Shown: positions 27,338 to 35,006 of the stretch, in pieces
Layout of the letters: every line of letters starts with the position of its first letter
Numbering within the stretch: position 1 is the stretch's first letter
NCBI GenBank assembly: GCA_036702865.1
Contig: DATNQD010000064.1
Location: 1 to 64,000 of the forward strand
Source: Trichocoleus sp.
GTDB lineage: Bacteria > Cyanobacteriota > Cyanobacteriia > Elainellales > Elainellaceae
DNA length: 64,000 bases
Direction of reading: 5' to 3'
Notes under the pieces: model-generated
Told to the model about the DNA's origin: nothing
The model's database searches: none
The model's input: the letters and a program-made list of their open reading frames with translations, nothing else
Position numbers and translations under genes: made by a program

Positions 27338-27786
27338 CAGCAAAAAAGATTAATTGTGAGGTGAGGAGTGCTAAGTATCTATCGCTTTGATATTGAATTG
27401 AGTTGTTCATCCCAACAGCAACTAATGCAAATCGGCAACATCAATTCTTGTAGTTCTTTAGAGGGAAATTGCGTAAATTCTGCATAAACTAACGTGCTAA
27501 ATCTTGCATTCTCTTGGTGGAATTACTAATATCAAAGTGAGGCACAAACCTCATTGCACAATCAACAAAGTTTTCAGGGAATCAACTGCTTCTACCTTCA
27601 GTGCACTACCAGGCTACCGACCAAGATGAGGTGTCTACATAGCCTGGGTGTTATGACAGGCTAGAGAACAAACAACTGTTACAAGACTATTACATAGGAC
27701 TGTTACACAGTGTTTGAATCGGTAGCCTACCAACTTGAATCTGACTGTGTTCCAAAACAACAATGCATACTGAGGTAGGTAAACCT
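27338..27786 (+). other. Untranslated leader region of the PTPA-CTERM gene
   Basis: A 449-bp gap without a gene. It holds a nested set of inverted repeats (27611-27728, listed separately), two copies of ctgttaca about 30 bp apart near 27676 and 27701, and GAGGTAGGT ahead of ATG 27787. The layout suggests a promoter and a structured 5' leader. Confidence 0.45.
27611..27728. repeat. Nested inverted repeats upstream of the PTPA-CTERM gene
   Basis: Outer arms aggctaccga (27611-27620) and tcggtagcct (27719-27728) are perfect 10-bp complements. Inside lies a second hairpin, agcctg (27641-27646) with caggct (27657-27662). If transcribed, the RNA would close a loop of about 100 nt ending 58 nt before the start codon. 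Confidence 0.75.
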
Positions 27787-28413
27787 ATGAATTCAAAGAA
27801 ACTTTGTTTCGGTGTTGCGATTGCAACTATGGCGGTCGCAGGTTCACTTGTTTCAGCCTCATCGGCTGAGGCTTTAGTCATTGGCGGTAACGCACATTAC
27901 AGTCCTTTGGTTGGGCTACCAACGACGCTTACCGTTGATGGCGAATTCGATAACAGTGATCTCACTGGAGGATTCACTAAGGTATTAGGGCTGCGAGTGA
28001 ATTCTTTGTTAATCAAAGCAGGTGGAAGCTATGATGCAACTTCCAATTTTCTGTCTAACTTCAAGTATGCTGGCGTAGACGCAGTATTCAATCTGTTTGA
28101 GGACAATAGCCTGCTGCATACCTCAACAACAGTGGGTGATTTTATATCGACTTCCACTGTTGAACCCGAGTTTTTTGGGGAAATCAGATCAGTGCTAGGC
28201 AATAAACTTCTAGCGACCGCATTTGGAGGCTTTTCAGCAGGCGAGACAATGAGAGGAGGCACGCTTATTTCTTCAAATTTCTCCCTAGACCTCACAGCTA
28301 CAGCCGTTCCTACCCCAGCACTACTGCCGGGGCTGCTTGGAATGGGAGTGGCGGCTCTGCGTAGGCGCAAGAACGAAGAAACTCAAGCAGAAACAGTAGA
28401 GGCAGAAGCATAA
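27787..28413 (+). CDS. PTPA-CTERM sorted surface protein
   Basis: An exported protein that should be processed by the exosortase encoded 900 bp downstream. From ATG 27787 (GAGGTAGGT upstream) there are 208 residues. A signal peptide at about 1-33 ends SSAEA. A beta-rich, low-Cys mature domain follows, rich in Leu, Thr, Ser and Gly. The C-terminal sorting signal starts near 175: VPTPALLPGLLGMGVAAL then RRRKNE, that is a PTPA box, a short hydrophobic helix and a basic cluster. A 12-residue acidic tail follows the basic cluster, which is longer than usual. The mature domain is not one I recognise. The sorting signal and the nearby exosortase support each other. Confidence 0.88.
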   Translation: MNSKKLCFGVAIATMAVAGSLVSASSAEALVIGGNAHYSPLVGLPTTLTVDGEFDNSDLTGGFTKVLGLRVNSLLIKAGGSYDATSNFLSNFKYAGVDAVFNLFEDNSLLHTSTTVGDFISTSTVEPEFFGEIRSVLGNKLLATAFGGFSAGETMRGGTLISSNFSLDLTATAVPTPALLPGLLGMGVAALRRRKNEETQAETVEAEA

Positions 28414-28567
28414 GCTTTCTTGGTTGTTTTCGTTAATCATACGGATCAACCATTGCTTGCTGTGAATAAGTAGCTACTAAAAGCACATTTCCCGCCAAAA
28501 CGAATCAGCTACTCCTTCTACTAAGAGGGGAAAAAGCGAAATTAAAAGGGAAAAGAGTGAAATTGAT

Positions 28568-28625
28568 AATGGGGGTGCGCCAAGCAAATGAGTTCAGCCT
28601 TCTGAATTGTTGCTGCTCCCCCATT
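28568..28625. repeat. Inverted repeat between PTPA-CTERM and HpsJ-like genes
   Basis: Arms aatggggg (28568-28575) and cccccatt (28618-28625) are perfect complements and enclose a smaller ttcag/ctgaa hairpin. There is no T-run, so it is not a classic terminator; it may be an attenuator or an mRNA-stabilising element in a polycistronic message. Confidence 0.6.
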
Positions 28626-28667
28626 CCTTAAACCAGTCTAGTTATCTTCAAAGCATTCACTAATTCT

Positions 28668-29285
28668 ATGGCATCTTTTTCTACTCCGACCTCTAATGCT
28701 GCCAACCTCTCGACCACAAGAGGCATCTGCCAAATTGCTGGTTTGACTTGTTTAGTTGGGTTTGCGATCGACCTGCTTGTCCTACTCCTGCCCCCCGAAC
28801 TCGGCAATGCCCAGTGGCGATTTGGCGTAATGCAACAGCTTGCCGATCGCAGCATTGTTCTGTTTTTTGGTGCAGCCTTGATGATCTTTGGAAGTTTGGA
28901 CAGCCGCCGTGGGTTAAAGCGGCTATCAACGCTTTGTATGGCAACAGGTGTTGCTTTTTTTCTGTTTAGTTTGCTTGTGATTACGGATTGTCTCAAACTA
29001 CGGGAGCAAGCGACCAATAATATCAGCGCTCAAGAGACACAAGTTCAAACACAAATTCGCAATGCTCAGACCAATCCAGGTGCTTTGAGTGGCAACGTTA
29101 AGGCAGAAGATCTGCAACGTCTCTCTGAACAACTGAGCAACCAAGCAAAGACATTGAAAGAATCTGCCCAAACTGGTGTAGTCAAAACGGGAGCCGCTAG
29201 CATTGGAAATTTGATTGTAGTCGGGTTAGGGCTAATCGGTTTAGGTCGTTATGGTATGAATTTACGTCGTAGCAAGGCTCTATGA
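28668..29285 (+). CDS. HpsJ-like, cyanoexosortase-associated membrane protein
   Basis: A 205-residue inner-membrane protein. Two helices in the N-terminal half (about 23-42 and 62-81), a third at about 88-106 (LCMATGVAFFLFSLLVITD), a Gln/Asn-rich coiled coil (about 112-170), then a final helix (IGNLIVVGLGLIGLGRYGM) before a basic end. This pattern matches HpsJ-like proteins that sit beside cyanoexosortase genes; HpsJ itself belongs to hormogonium polysaccharide secretion in Nostoc. Its stop overlaps the exosortase start by 4 bp (ATGA), so the two are co-translated. The exact role is unknown. Confidence 0.82.
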   Translation: MASFSTPTSNAANLSTTRGICQIAGLTCLVGFAIDLLVLLLPPELGNAQWRFGVMQQLADRSIVLFFGAALMIFGSLDSRRGLKRLSTLCMATGVAFFLFSLLVITDCLKLREQATNNISAQETQVQTQIRNAQTNPGALSGNVKAEDLQRLSEQLSNQAKTLKESAQTGVVKTGAASIGNLIVVGLGLIGLGRYGMNLRRSKAL

Positions 29286-30190
29286 ACGTCCAGAAAATGT
29301 CTGTCACCATGAGCCGCCTGCTGCAACTCAGCCTGAAAACTTCCCATAATCGCATTGTTGCCTGTGGTCTATTCATTGGGCTGTGTTATTTGCCCTTCTG
29401 GCTACAAGATGTGATTGTCGGTTCCATTCATGGCTCTGCCAGTCTTCTAATGGTGGCAGTGATTGCTCTGGGATTGCAGCGGCTCTGGAAGAATCGCCAT
29501 CAGCTTGAACAGTTACAGGTAAGTGATGAGGATCGATTCCTGGGGCATTTACTAATTTTCGGTGGAATTGGCCTTGCCCCTTTCTTCTCTAGTTCGGAAT
29601 GGTCTCAGCGGCTCATTTGGTTAGTGATTCTTGCTGGAATTGCCTGTAGCTCCTGGGGAGCAGGTTTTTTCATGCGCTATCCTCTGCCTACCCTGTTGAT
29701 CATCACTGGTTTTTTTCCCCAGCCTACAGTCGTAGGCAAAATTTTGTGGGAAACCTTTACGCCACCGGAAATGCTAGAGCGATTTATGGCGTGGAGTGGA
29801 GGGTTGGGATTACAGGCGATCGGTCAACCTGCAACATTTATGGGCACCATCATCACAATTACCGGGAAATCGGTGCGGGTCGACTGGGGATGCAGCGGGT
29901 TTGATATGGCAACGATTATGGCAGTTGCGAGCCTGGTTTTAGGCATATTTCTGAAGCAAAGTTTCCCTAAGGTGATCACGTTGATGGTCATGGGCGTTAT
30001 CCTCGCATTAATTGCTAACATTCCCCGAATTATGCTGCTAGCAATGTCTGAAGCGTACTGGGGACGATCGGCTTTTGATTTCTGGCATGGTCCCTGGGGT
30101 GGTCAAATTTTTTCCACCATTATGTTCACCATTTACTACTACATTGTGATGGCAGTGGTGAAAAGGCGATCGACTCAACAATCTGTGTAA
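29282..30190 (+). CDS. Exosortase (cyanoexosortase)
   Basis: A multi-pass membrane cysteine transpeptidase-like enzyme that processes PEP/PTPA-CTERM proteins. The 302 residues hold about eight helices. The catalytic set is visible: Cys204 (WGCSGFD), Arg249 (IPRI) and His269 (FWHGPWGG). It is coupled to the HpsJ-like gene and lies two genes after its probable substrate. It sits inside a polysaccharide locus, as exosortases usually do. No second small partner of the EpsI type is seen. I cannot decide between the named cyanoexosortase subgroups by eye. Confidence 0.93.
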   Translation: MNVQKMSVTMSRLLQLSLKTSHNRIVACGLFIGLCYLPFWLQDVIVGSIHGSASLLMVAVIALGLQRLWKNRHQLEQLQVSDEDRFLGHLLIFGGIGLAPFFSSSEWSQRLIWLVILAGIACSSWGAGFFMRYPLPTLLIITGFFPQPTVVGKILWETFTPPEMLERFMAWSGGLGLQAIGQPATFMGTIITITGKSVRVDWGCSGFDMATIMAVASLVLGIFLKQSFPKVITLMVMGVILALIANIPRIMLLAMSEAYWGRSAFDFWHGPWGGQIFSTIMFTIYYYIVMAVVKRRSTQQSV

Positions 30191-30359
30191 GGTCTAAGCA
30201 AACCGTATTTCTCCGGATCATCCACATGCAAATGGAATATGTAGATAAGTAAAAAACAAAAAGGTTGTATTGCAAAGACGATGTAACCGAAAAAGAAAGT
30301 TTTTTGCTTCGATCGCTACGGTGTGTGGAGAAGTTTTTGGAAGAAAAGGCTAAGCAATT

Positions 30360-32174
30360 GTGAAACAGCTAAAATCTGCTTTGAATTCCCCAGCTTATCG
30401 ATTAATCATAGCTACAGCACTGAGAAACTGGTCACTACTAACCGTTAGTATATCGACTAATTTACTGGGTGCTTTGCTAGAGGGTAGTACCCTTGGTGTT
30501 ATCTATTTAGCAGTTTCTTTAATTTCAGGCGGATCTCAGAGCCAACAGCAGCCTCAACTATTGCAGCAATTCCTCTCTTTAGTTCCTCTCTCCCGATCGC
30601 AGCAGTTCTTAGGGCTATTGGGGGTTGCTGTGGTGTTACAGACTCTATTAGCTCTGAGCAGTTATGCAAATAAGGTGAGCACAGCTTATCTATCAGCACG
30701 GGCACAACCACAAGTGACAGGTCGGGTGTTTGAGCAAATCATGTCGTTTAGCTTTGCCTGCTCCAGTCAATATAAAATTGGAGACTTAGTAATGTTTGCG
30801 AATGATGCAGCACTTACAGTAAACAAACAGATTCAATATCTAAATGACTTTACTGTTAGCTTTTCATTCATGATTATTTATATAATTGCTCTAGTTAGCT
30901 TATCGCCCTCTTTAGCGTTGATGGCTGTTTTGCTGGCATCTGTTGTCATTGCTGTACAGCGGAAGTTACTGCCTCGCTTACGTGCTGTTGCCCAGCAACT
31001 AAATTCTGCTCAGGTTGAGTTAGCCAAGCGGATGACGGAGAACATTCAGGCTCTCAGGCTACTCCATACTTTTGGCACTCAACAGCGATCAATTGATGAA
31101 GTAATGCTCTTATTGCGTGATGTACAAATTCAGTTACAGCATCGAGCACGCATCTTCTTTCTGCCAGAGCCCATTTTAGATGTGCTGCCAATTCTATCCC
31201 TTGCGATTTTGGCAGCATTTGCTTACGCAACGAGTAACAAGCCAGAAACAATCCTGCCACTGCTGCTCACTTTTCTATTAGCTTTACAGCGATTGTCAGC
31301 TCGCTTTCGAGGAGTTGCCGGAGCGTTTACTCAGCTAGCAGATACTAGCGCAAATGTACATCGGATAAATAGTATTTTGGAGATTAGCGATAAGCAGTTT
31401 GCCTTAGTTGGCGGTGAACCGTTTGAGTCATTACAAACAGATATTTGCTTTGAAAAGGTAAATCTTGCTTATTCGAGTGATCAAGCTCCTGTGTTGCAGA
31501 ATTTGAATTTTAAGATTCCTAAAAACCAGGTGACAGCTCTAGTGGGACAGTCTGGCGCAGGCAAGTCTTCAATTGTCGATCTGCTGATTGGGTTATATCA
31601 ACCTACTTTAGGACAGATTACAGTGAACGGAAAAAGCTTGCAGCACTACAATCAGGCAAGCTGGCGACAGCATGTGGGCGTAGTGAGCCAAGATACGTTT
31701 ATTTTTAACAGCAGCATTCTGGATAATCTTCGTTATGGTATGCCAGAGGCAACAAATGAAGCGGTTGTGGAAGCAGCCCAAGCAGCTCAGGCACATCAGT
31801 TTATTCTCGATTTACCAGATGGGTATGAAACAATTGTGGGAGAGCGAGGCTATCGTCTATCGGGGGGGCAACGGCAGCGATTAGCACTAGCCAGGGCAAT
31901 TCTAAAGCAGCCTGAAGTTTTAATATTGGATGAAGCAACCAGCGCATTAGACAGTGAATCAGAGCGCTTAATTCAACAAGCCCTTGCTAAGTTTCAGCAA
32001 AATCGAACAGTGATTGTAATCGCCCATCGTTTATCTACGATCGTAGAAGCTGATCAAATTTTAGTGTTAGAGAAAGGGCGGCTGATGGAACAGGGCAATC
32101 ACAGAGTGTTGATGCAAAAACAGGGACGGTATGCCCACTATTGGGGCTTGCAAACTCAAGGAGTGGTGGTTTAG
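30360..32174 (+). CDS. MsbA/PglK-type ABC exporter, candidate lipid-linked oligosaccharide flippase
   Basis: A half-size ABC exporter of 604 residues with six membrane helices (about 20-310) and one ATPase domain. Walker A is GQSGAGKSS near 400, Q-loop SQDTF, signature LSGGQRQRLAL near 500, Walker B VLILDEATSALD, and the switch His in IAHRLS. There is no C39 peptidase domain, so a bacteriocin role is unlikely. The start is GTG 30360; no ATG is available upstream. The locus has no recognisable Wzx, and PglK-type exporters are known to flip undecaprenyl-linked glycans, so that role is proposed here. Lipid or RTX-protein export are alternatives. Confidence 0.9.
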   Translation: MKQLKSALNSPAYRLIIATALRNWSLLTVSISTNLLGALLEGSTLGVIYLAVSLISGGSQSQQQPQLLQQFLSLVPLSRSQQFLGLLGVAVVLQTLLALSSYANKVSTAYLSARAQPQVTGRVFEQIMSFSFACSSQYKIGDLVMFANDAALTVNKQIQYLNDFTVSFSFMIIYIIALVSLSPSLALMAVLLASVVIAVQRKLLPRLRAVAQQLNSAQVELAKRMTENIQALRLLHTFGTQQRSIDEVMLLLRDVQIQLQHRARIFFLPEPILDVLPILSLAILAAFAYATSNKPETILPLLLTFLLALQRLSARFRGVAGAFTQLADTSANVHRINSILEISDKQFALVGGEPFESLQTDICFEKVNLAYSSDQAPVLQNLNFKIPKNQVTALVGQSGAGKSSIVDLLIGLYQPTLGQITVNGKSLQHYNQASWRQHVGVVSQDTFIFNSSILDNLRYGMPEATNEAVVEAAQAAQAHQFILDLPDGYETIVGERGYRLSGGQRQRLALARAILKQPEVLILDEATSALDSESERLIQQALAKFQQNRTVIVIAHRLSTIVEADQILVLEKGRLMEQGNHRVLMQKQGRYAHYWGLQTQGVVV

Positions 32175-32177
32175 CTA

Positions 32178-32732
32178 ATGGATCGTATTAGACAGCTTGT
32201 TATTCCATACCGAGTCAAGCTTTTTAAGAAGATTAATGAATATTTAATTGAGAGCCAGCATCACACTCTTAAAAAGAACCTGAAGTATTGTGGTGAGAGA
32301 ATTCATTTCTATCTACCACTGCATATTTCAGCACCTAACAATCTAGAGATTGGGGAAGATTCTACAGTAGGAACTTATGTACATATGTGGTGCCAAGGAG
32401 GAATTTCAATTGGTAAACGAGTGATGATTGGTTCCCATGTTGCAATTACTTCAGTAACACATGACTATTCTTGTCCTGATATGCGATTTGCTCCTGCAAT
32501 TCATAAGCCTGTAATAATTGAAGATGATGTTTGGATTGGTGCTCACAGCGTTATCCTACCAGGGGCAAAAATTGGGAAGGGGGCTGTGATTGGAGCAAAT
32601 TCGGTTGTCACCAAAGATGTTGAACCTTGTTCCATTGTCGTTGGAAGTCCTGCTAGGCTGTATAAATTCAGAGAGTTAGAGAATGCCAGTTTAACTCCAC
32701 ATTCTCTCTTCCCTTCAACTGAAAAGAAATGA
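32178..32732 (+). CDS. Hexapeptide-repeat O-acetyltransferase
   Basis: Probably acetylates a sugar of the repeat unit from acetyl-CoA in the cytosol. The 184 residues form a left-handed beta helix from about residue 55 (NLEIGEDSTVGTYVHMW), with hexapeptide repeats through IEDDVWIGAHSVILPG and IGKGAVIGANSVVTKD. The conserved His is in SVTHDYSCPD, and the C-terminal cap is VVGSPARLYKF. This is the WcaF/MaeB-like group. It starts 4 bp after the ABC exporter's stop, so they are one transcript. Confidence 0.9.
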   Translation: MDRIRQLVIPYRVKLFKKINEYLIESQHHTLKKNLKYCGERIHFYLPLHISAPNNLEIGEDSTVGTYVHMWCQGGISIGKRVMIGSHVAITSVTHDYSCPDMRFAPAIHKPVIIEDDVWIGAHSVILPGAKIGKGAVIGANSVVTKDVEPCSIVVGSPARLYKFRELENASLTPHSLFPSTEKK

Positions 32733-32758
32733 TTGCTTTTGAATGGGTTAATTGCTAA

Positions 32759-33688
32759 ATGGACAATAATCTCCAGTTGCCTCGTATTAGTATTATCACT
32801 CCTAGTTACAATCAAGGGCATTTCATTGAAGAAACAATTTGCTCAGTTTTGCAGCAAAATTATCCCAATTTAGAGTACATCGTTATTGATGGTGGTAGCA
32901 CAGACAATACGGTTGATATTATTAAGCGATATGAGTCTCAAATTAGTTACTGGGTCAGCGAACCCGATCGAGGACAAACTCACGCAATCAATAAAGGGCT
33001 GAAGAGAGCAACAGGAGAGATTTTGGCATATATAAACAGTGATGATTATTACTTGCCAGGAACCCTTCATGCTGTTGCAGAATATTTTAGGAATTATCCT
33101 GAGATTGATTTATTGCATGGACGATGTTGCTACGTTGATGCTCATGGAGAATCGATTGGAGAGCAATTTGGCAATATCCATACTTTTGAAGAAATCATTG
33201 ATCTTTGGAGCATTTGGTGGAGGAAGCAACAGTTTGTTCAGCCTGAAGTGTTTTGGACAAGAAGAATCAGCGATCGGGTTGGAGCCTTCAATGAAAGCCT
33301 TTATTTCGTAATGGATTATGAGTACTGGAGCCGAATTTTGCAGGCAGGGGGCACGGTAGGCAGACTTGATCGTCAACTCTCTTGTTTTCGCTTTACTCAA
33401 ACTCAAAAATCAGCACAGAGCTTCAAAGTTGCCGATGAACTTTTAAGTGTGGTGAAACCCTGGTTATGGGATTCATCTACTCCAATTGCTTGGAAGAAGC
33501 GATTCGCTCTACAGGGACAATGGTTATATCAGGTAGTTTTTCTAAAGCAACTTGAGCAATCTGTTAATGCTGGAGAGCACAGATGGATTCGCTATCTTAA
33601 ATCTGCCAATACTCTCCTAAGCCATCCCAAGCTCTTATTTTCCTTTGGATTGCACCAGCGATTTCAAAAGATTTTGCTCCAGCGATAA
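32759..33688 (+). CDS. GT2 glycosyltransferase
   Basis: A GT-A fold inverting transferase of 309 residues. The nucleotide-binding start is RISIITPSYNQGHFIEET, followed by VIDGGSTDNTVDII. The metal-binding acidic motif is in AYINSDDYYLPG near 92, and the acceptor-side acidic residues are in MDYEYWSRIL near 185. It has no membrane segments, so it acts at the inner face. It starts 26 bp after the acetyltransferase. A short decayed relative of its first codons lies at 39282. Donor and acceptor are unknown. Confidence 0.92.
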   Translation: MDNNLQLPRISIITPSYNQGHFIEETICSVLQQNYPNLEYIVIDGGSTDNTVDIIKRYESQISYWVSEPDRGQTHAINKGLKRATGEILAYINSDDYYLPGTLHAVAEYFRNYPEIDLLHGRCCYVDAHGESIGEQFGNIHTFEEIIDLWSIWWRKQQFVQPEVFWTRRISDRVGAFNESLYFVMDYEYWSRILQAGGTVGRLDRQLSCFRFTQTQKSAQSFKVADELLSVVKPWLWDSSTPIAWKKRFALQGQWLYQVVFLKQLEQSVNAGEHRWIRYLKSANTLLSHPKLLFSFGLHQRFQKILLQR

Positions 33689-33744
33689 TGTCTTTAATAG
33701 GCTATGGAATAAATGAATTTCTTATACAGTCTTGAGTTTTCACT

Positions 33745-34737
33745 ATGAAAATTGCAGTATTTGGCTACTATAACTCTCTCAATGCAGGAGACGATCGAAT
33801 TCAATATTCCATCACTAAGCTAATGGAGGGTAACACCATTATTTTTCTGCCTCATTATCTATCTCCACCTAGAGAATACCTAGAGACTTTTGATTGGATT
33901 TTGATCGGTGGAGGCGGATTAGTTTTTGAAAGGGTTGGAATATGGGTTGATGTTAGGAAATGGCTGCGGTATTGCAAAGCAAAGATTGGTATTCTGGGTT
34001 TAGGTGTGAACTGTGTTACTGAGGAATTAGAACCTGAGTTATCTTCTTTAATTGAAGCCTCAGAGTTTTTTTATGTGCGGGATGATGAGAGTAAAAGGTT
34101 GCTCAATCAACATGCGCATGTAGAAGTTCACCCTGACCTAACTTGGTGTTTTCCTGTCAACTCAGAAGCCTCTGCAACTCAAGAACAGGGAATTGCCCTC
34201 AATCTACTACCTTGCCATTGGAAAGAGTTTAATCACAATGCCTGGATTGAATCTCTGTCTAGTTTTCAAACTCATCCCTTTCCATTTCACTTTGGGCAGA
34301 ACAGGGACTTTAGTTTACTCAGGCATTACTTTGGAGATAAAACTCCTTCTGAGTTCTCGTTGCAGCCTTTAATCAAAAGTAAACTCCTGGTTGCCTGTCG
34401 ATATCATGCCATCGTTTTTGCAATGCAAATGGGTAAACCCTTTATCGCCATTAACTATGATGAGAAGGTTAAGCGGTTACTAGAAGAGAGCGATTTAATG
34501 GAATGCTGTTTAGAAACAACAGAACATCATTTACTGCCGAACAAAATTCAGTTTGTTCTTGATCATCAGATAGAGCTACAAAACAAAATCGACAGGTTTG
34601 CTACTTTAGAAAAAGAACGAGCTAAACATCTTAGGAATAAAGTGCAGAGCTATACTGCTATATCCTCCCACCCTGCGAATGATCCTGTCATGTTTTCTAT
34701 AAAATCAATAGCCAAGCGTTACTTAGGGCAATCTTAA
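33745..34737 (+). CDS. Polysaccharide pyruvyl transferase (CsaB-like)
   Basis: Transfers a pyruvyl ketal from phosphoenolpyruvate to a sugar, making the polymer anionic. The 330-residue protein is of GT-B-like fold: N-terminal FGYYNSLNAGDDRIQYSI, then WILIGGGGLVFER near 52, GILGLGVNC near 85, a catalytic-side HPDLTWCFP near 130, and CRYHAIVFAMQMGKPFIAI near 215. The RYHA motif is characteristic of the family. A second, differently organised pyruvyl transferase is encoded at 42477. It is followed by a 269-bp gap. Confidence 0.88.
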   Translation: MKIAVFGYYNSLNAGDDRIQYSITKLMEGNTIIFLPHYLSPPREYLETFDWILIGGGGLVFERVGIWVDVRKWLRYCKAKIGILGLGVNCVTEELEPELSSLIEASEFFYVRDDESKRLLNQHAHVEVHPDLTWCFPVNSEASATQEQGIALNLLPCHWKEFNHNAWIESLSSFQTHPFPFHFGQNRDFSLLRHYFGDKTPSEFSLQPLIKSKLLVACRYHAIVFAMQMGKPFIAINYDEKVKRLLEESDLMECCLETTEHHLLPNKIQFVLDHQIELQNKIDRFATLEKERAKHLRNKVQSYTAISSHPANDPVMFSIKSIAKRYLGQS

Positions 34738-34799
34738 AAATGATGTTTAGTGTAACAAGACTCATGAACTGATAAAAGTTATGTCGCTTCTAAATCACA

Positions 34800-34928
34800 T
34801 TAAATTTGCAGCCCTGACAAAATCAAACGCTTGTTAGAGCACCAGTAATAGGCTCGCTCTGTTGCAGCATCACTTTCCTTTTGTATTAGTCGAGCGGCAG
34901 CAGCATCGAACACAGTTTGTATTTTCAA
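34800..34928 (-). CDS. Possible small protein or gene remnant
   Basis: A 42-codon frame antisense in the gap between the pyruvyl transferase and the RTX gene. It opens with TTG 34928, preceded 4 nt upstream by AGGGGG, and reads MKIQTVFDAAAARLIQ, then an acidic/basic helix and YYWCSNKRLILSG. The composition is protein-like, unlike most chance frames here. I do not recognise it. It could be a real small gene with a weak start codon or the remains of one. Confidence 0.3.
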   Translation of the reverse strand: MKIQTVFDAAAARLIQKESDAATERAYYWCSNKRLILSGLQI

Positions 34929-35006
34929 AAAGCCCCCTTTGTTCAAGAATTATTTTCCTTTACCTGAATCTTTCATTTGATTAAGACGAATTAACCGAGA
35001 GCCTCT

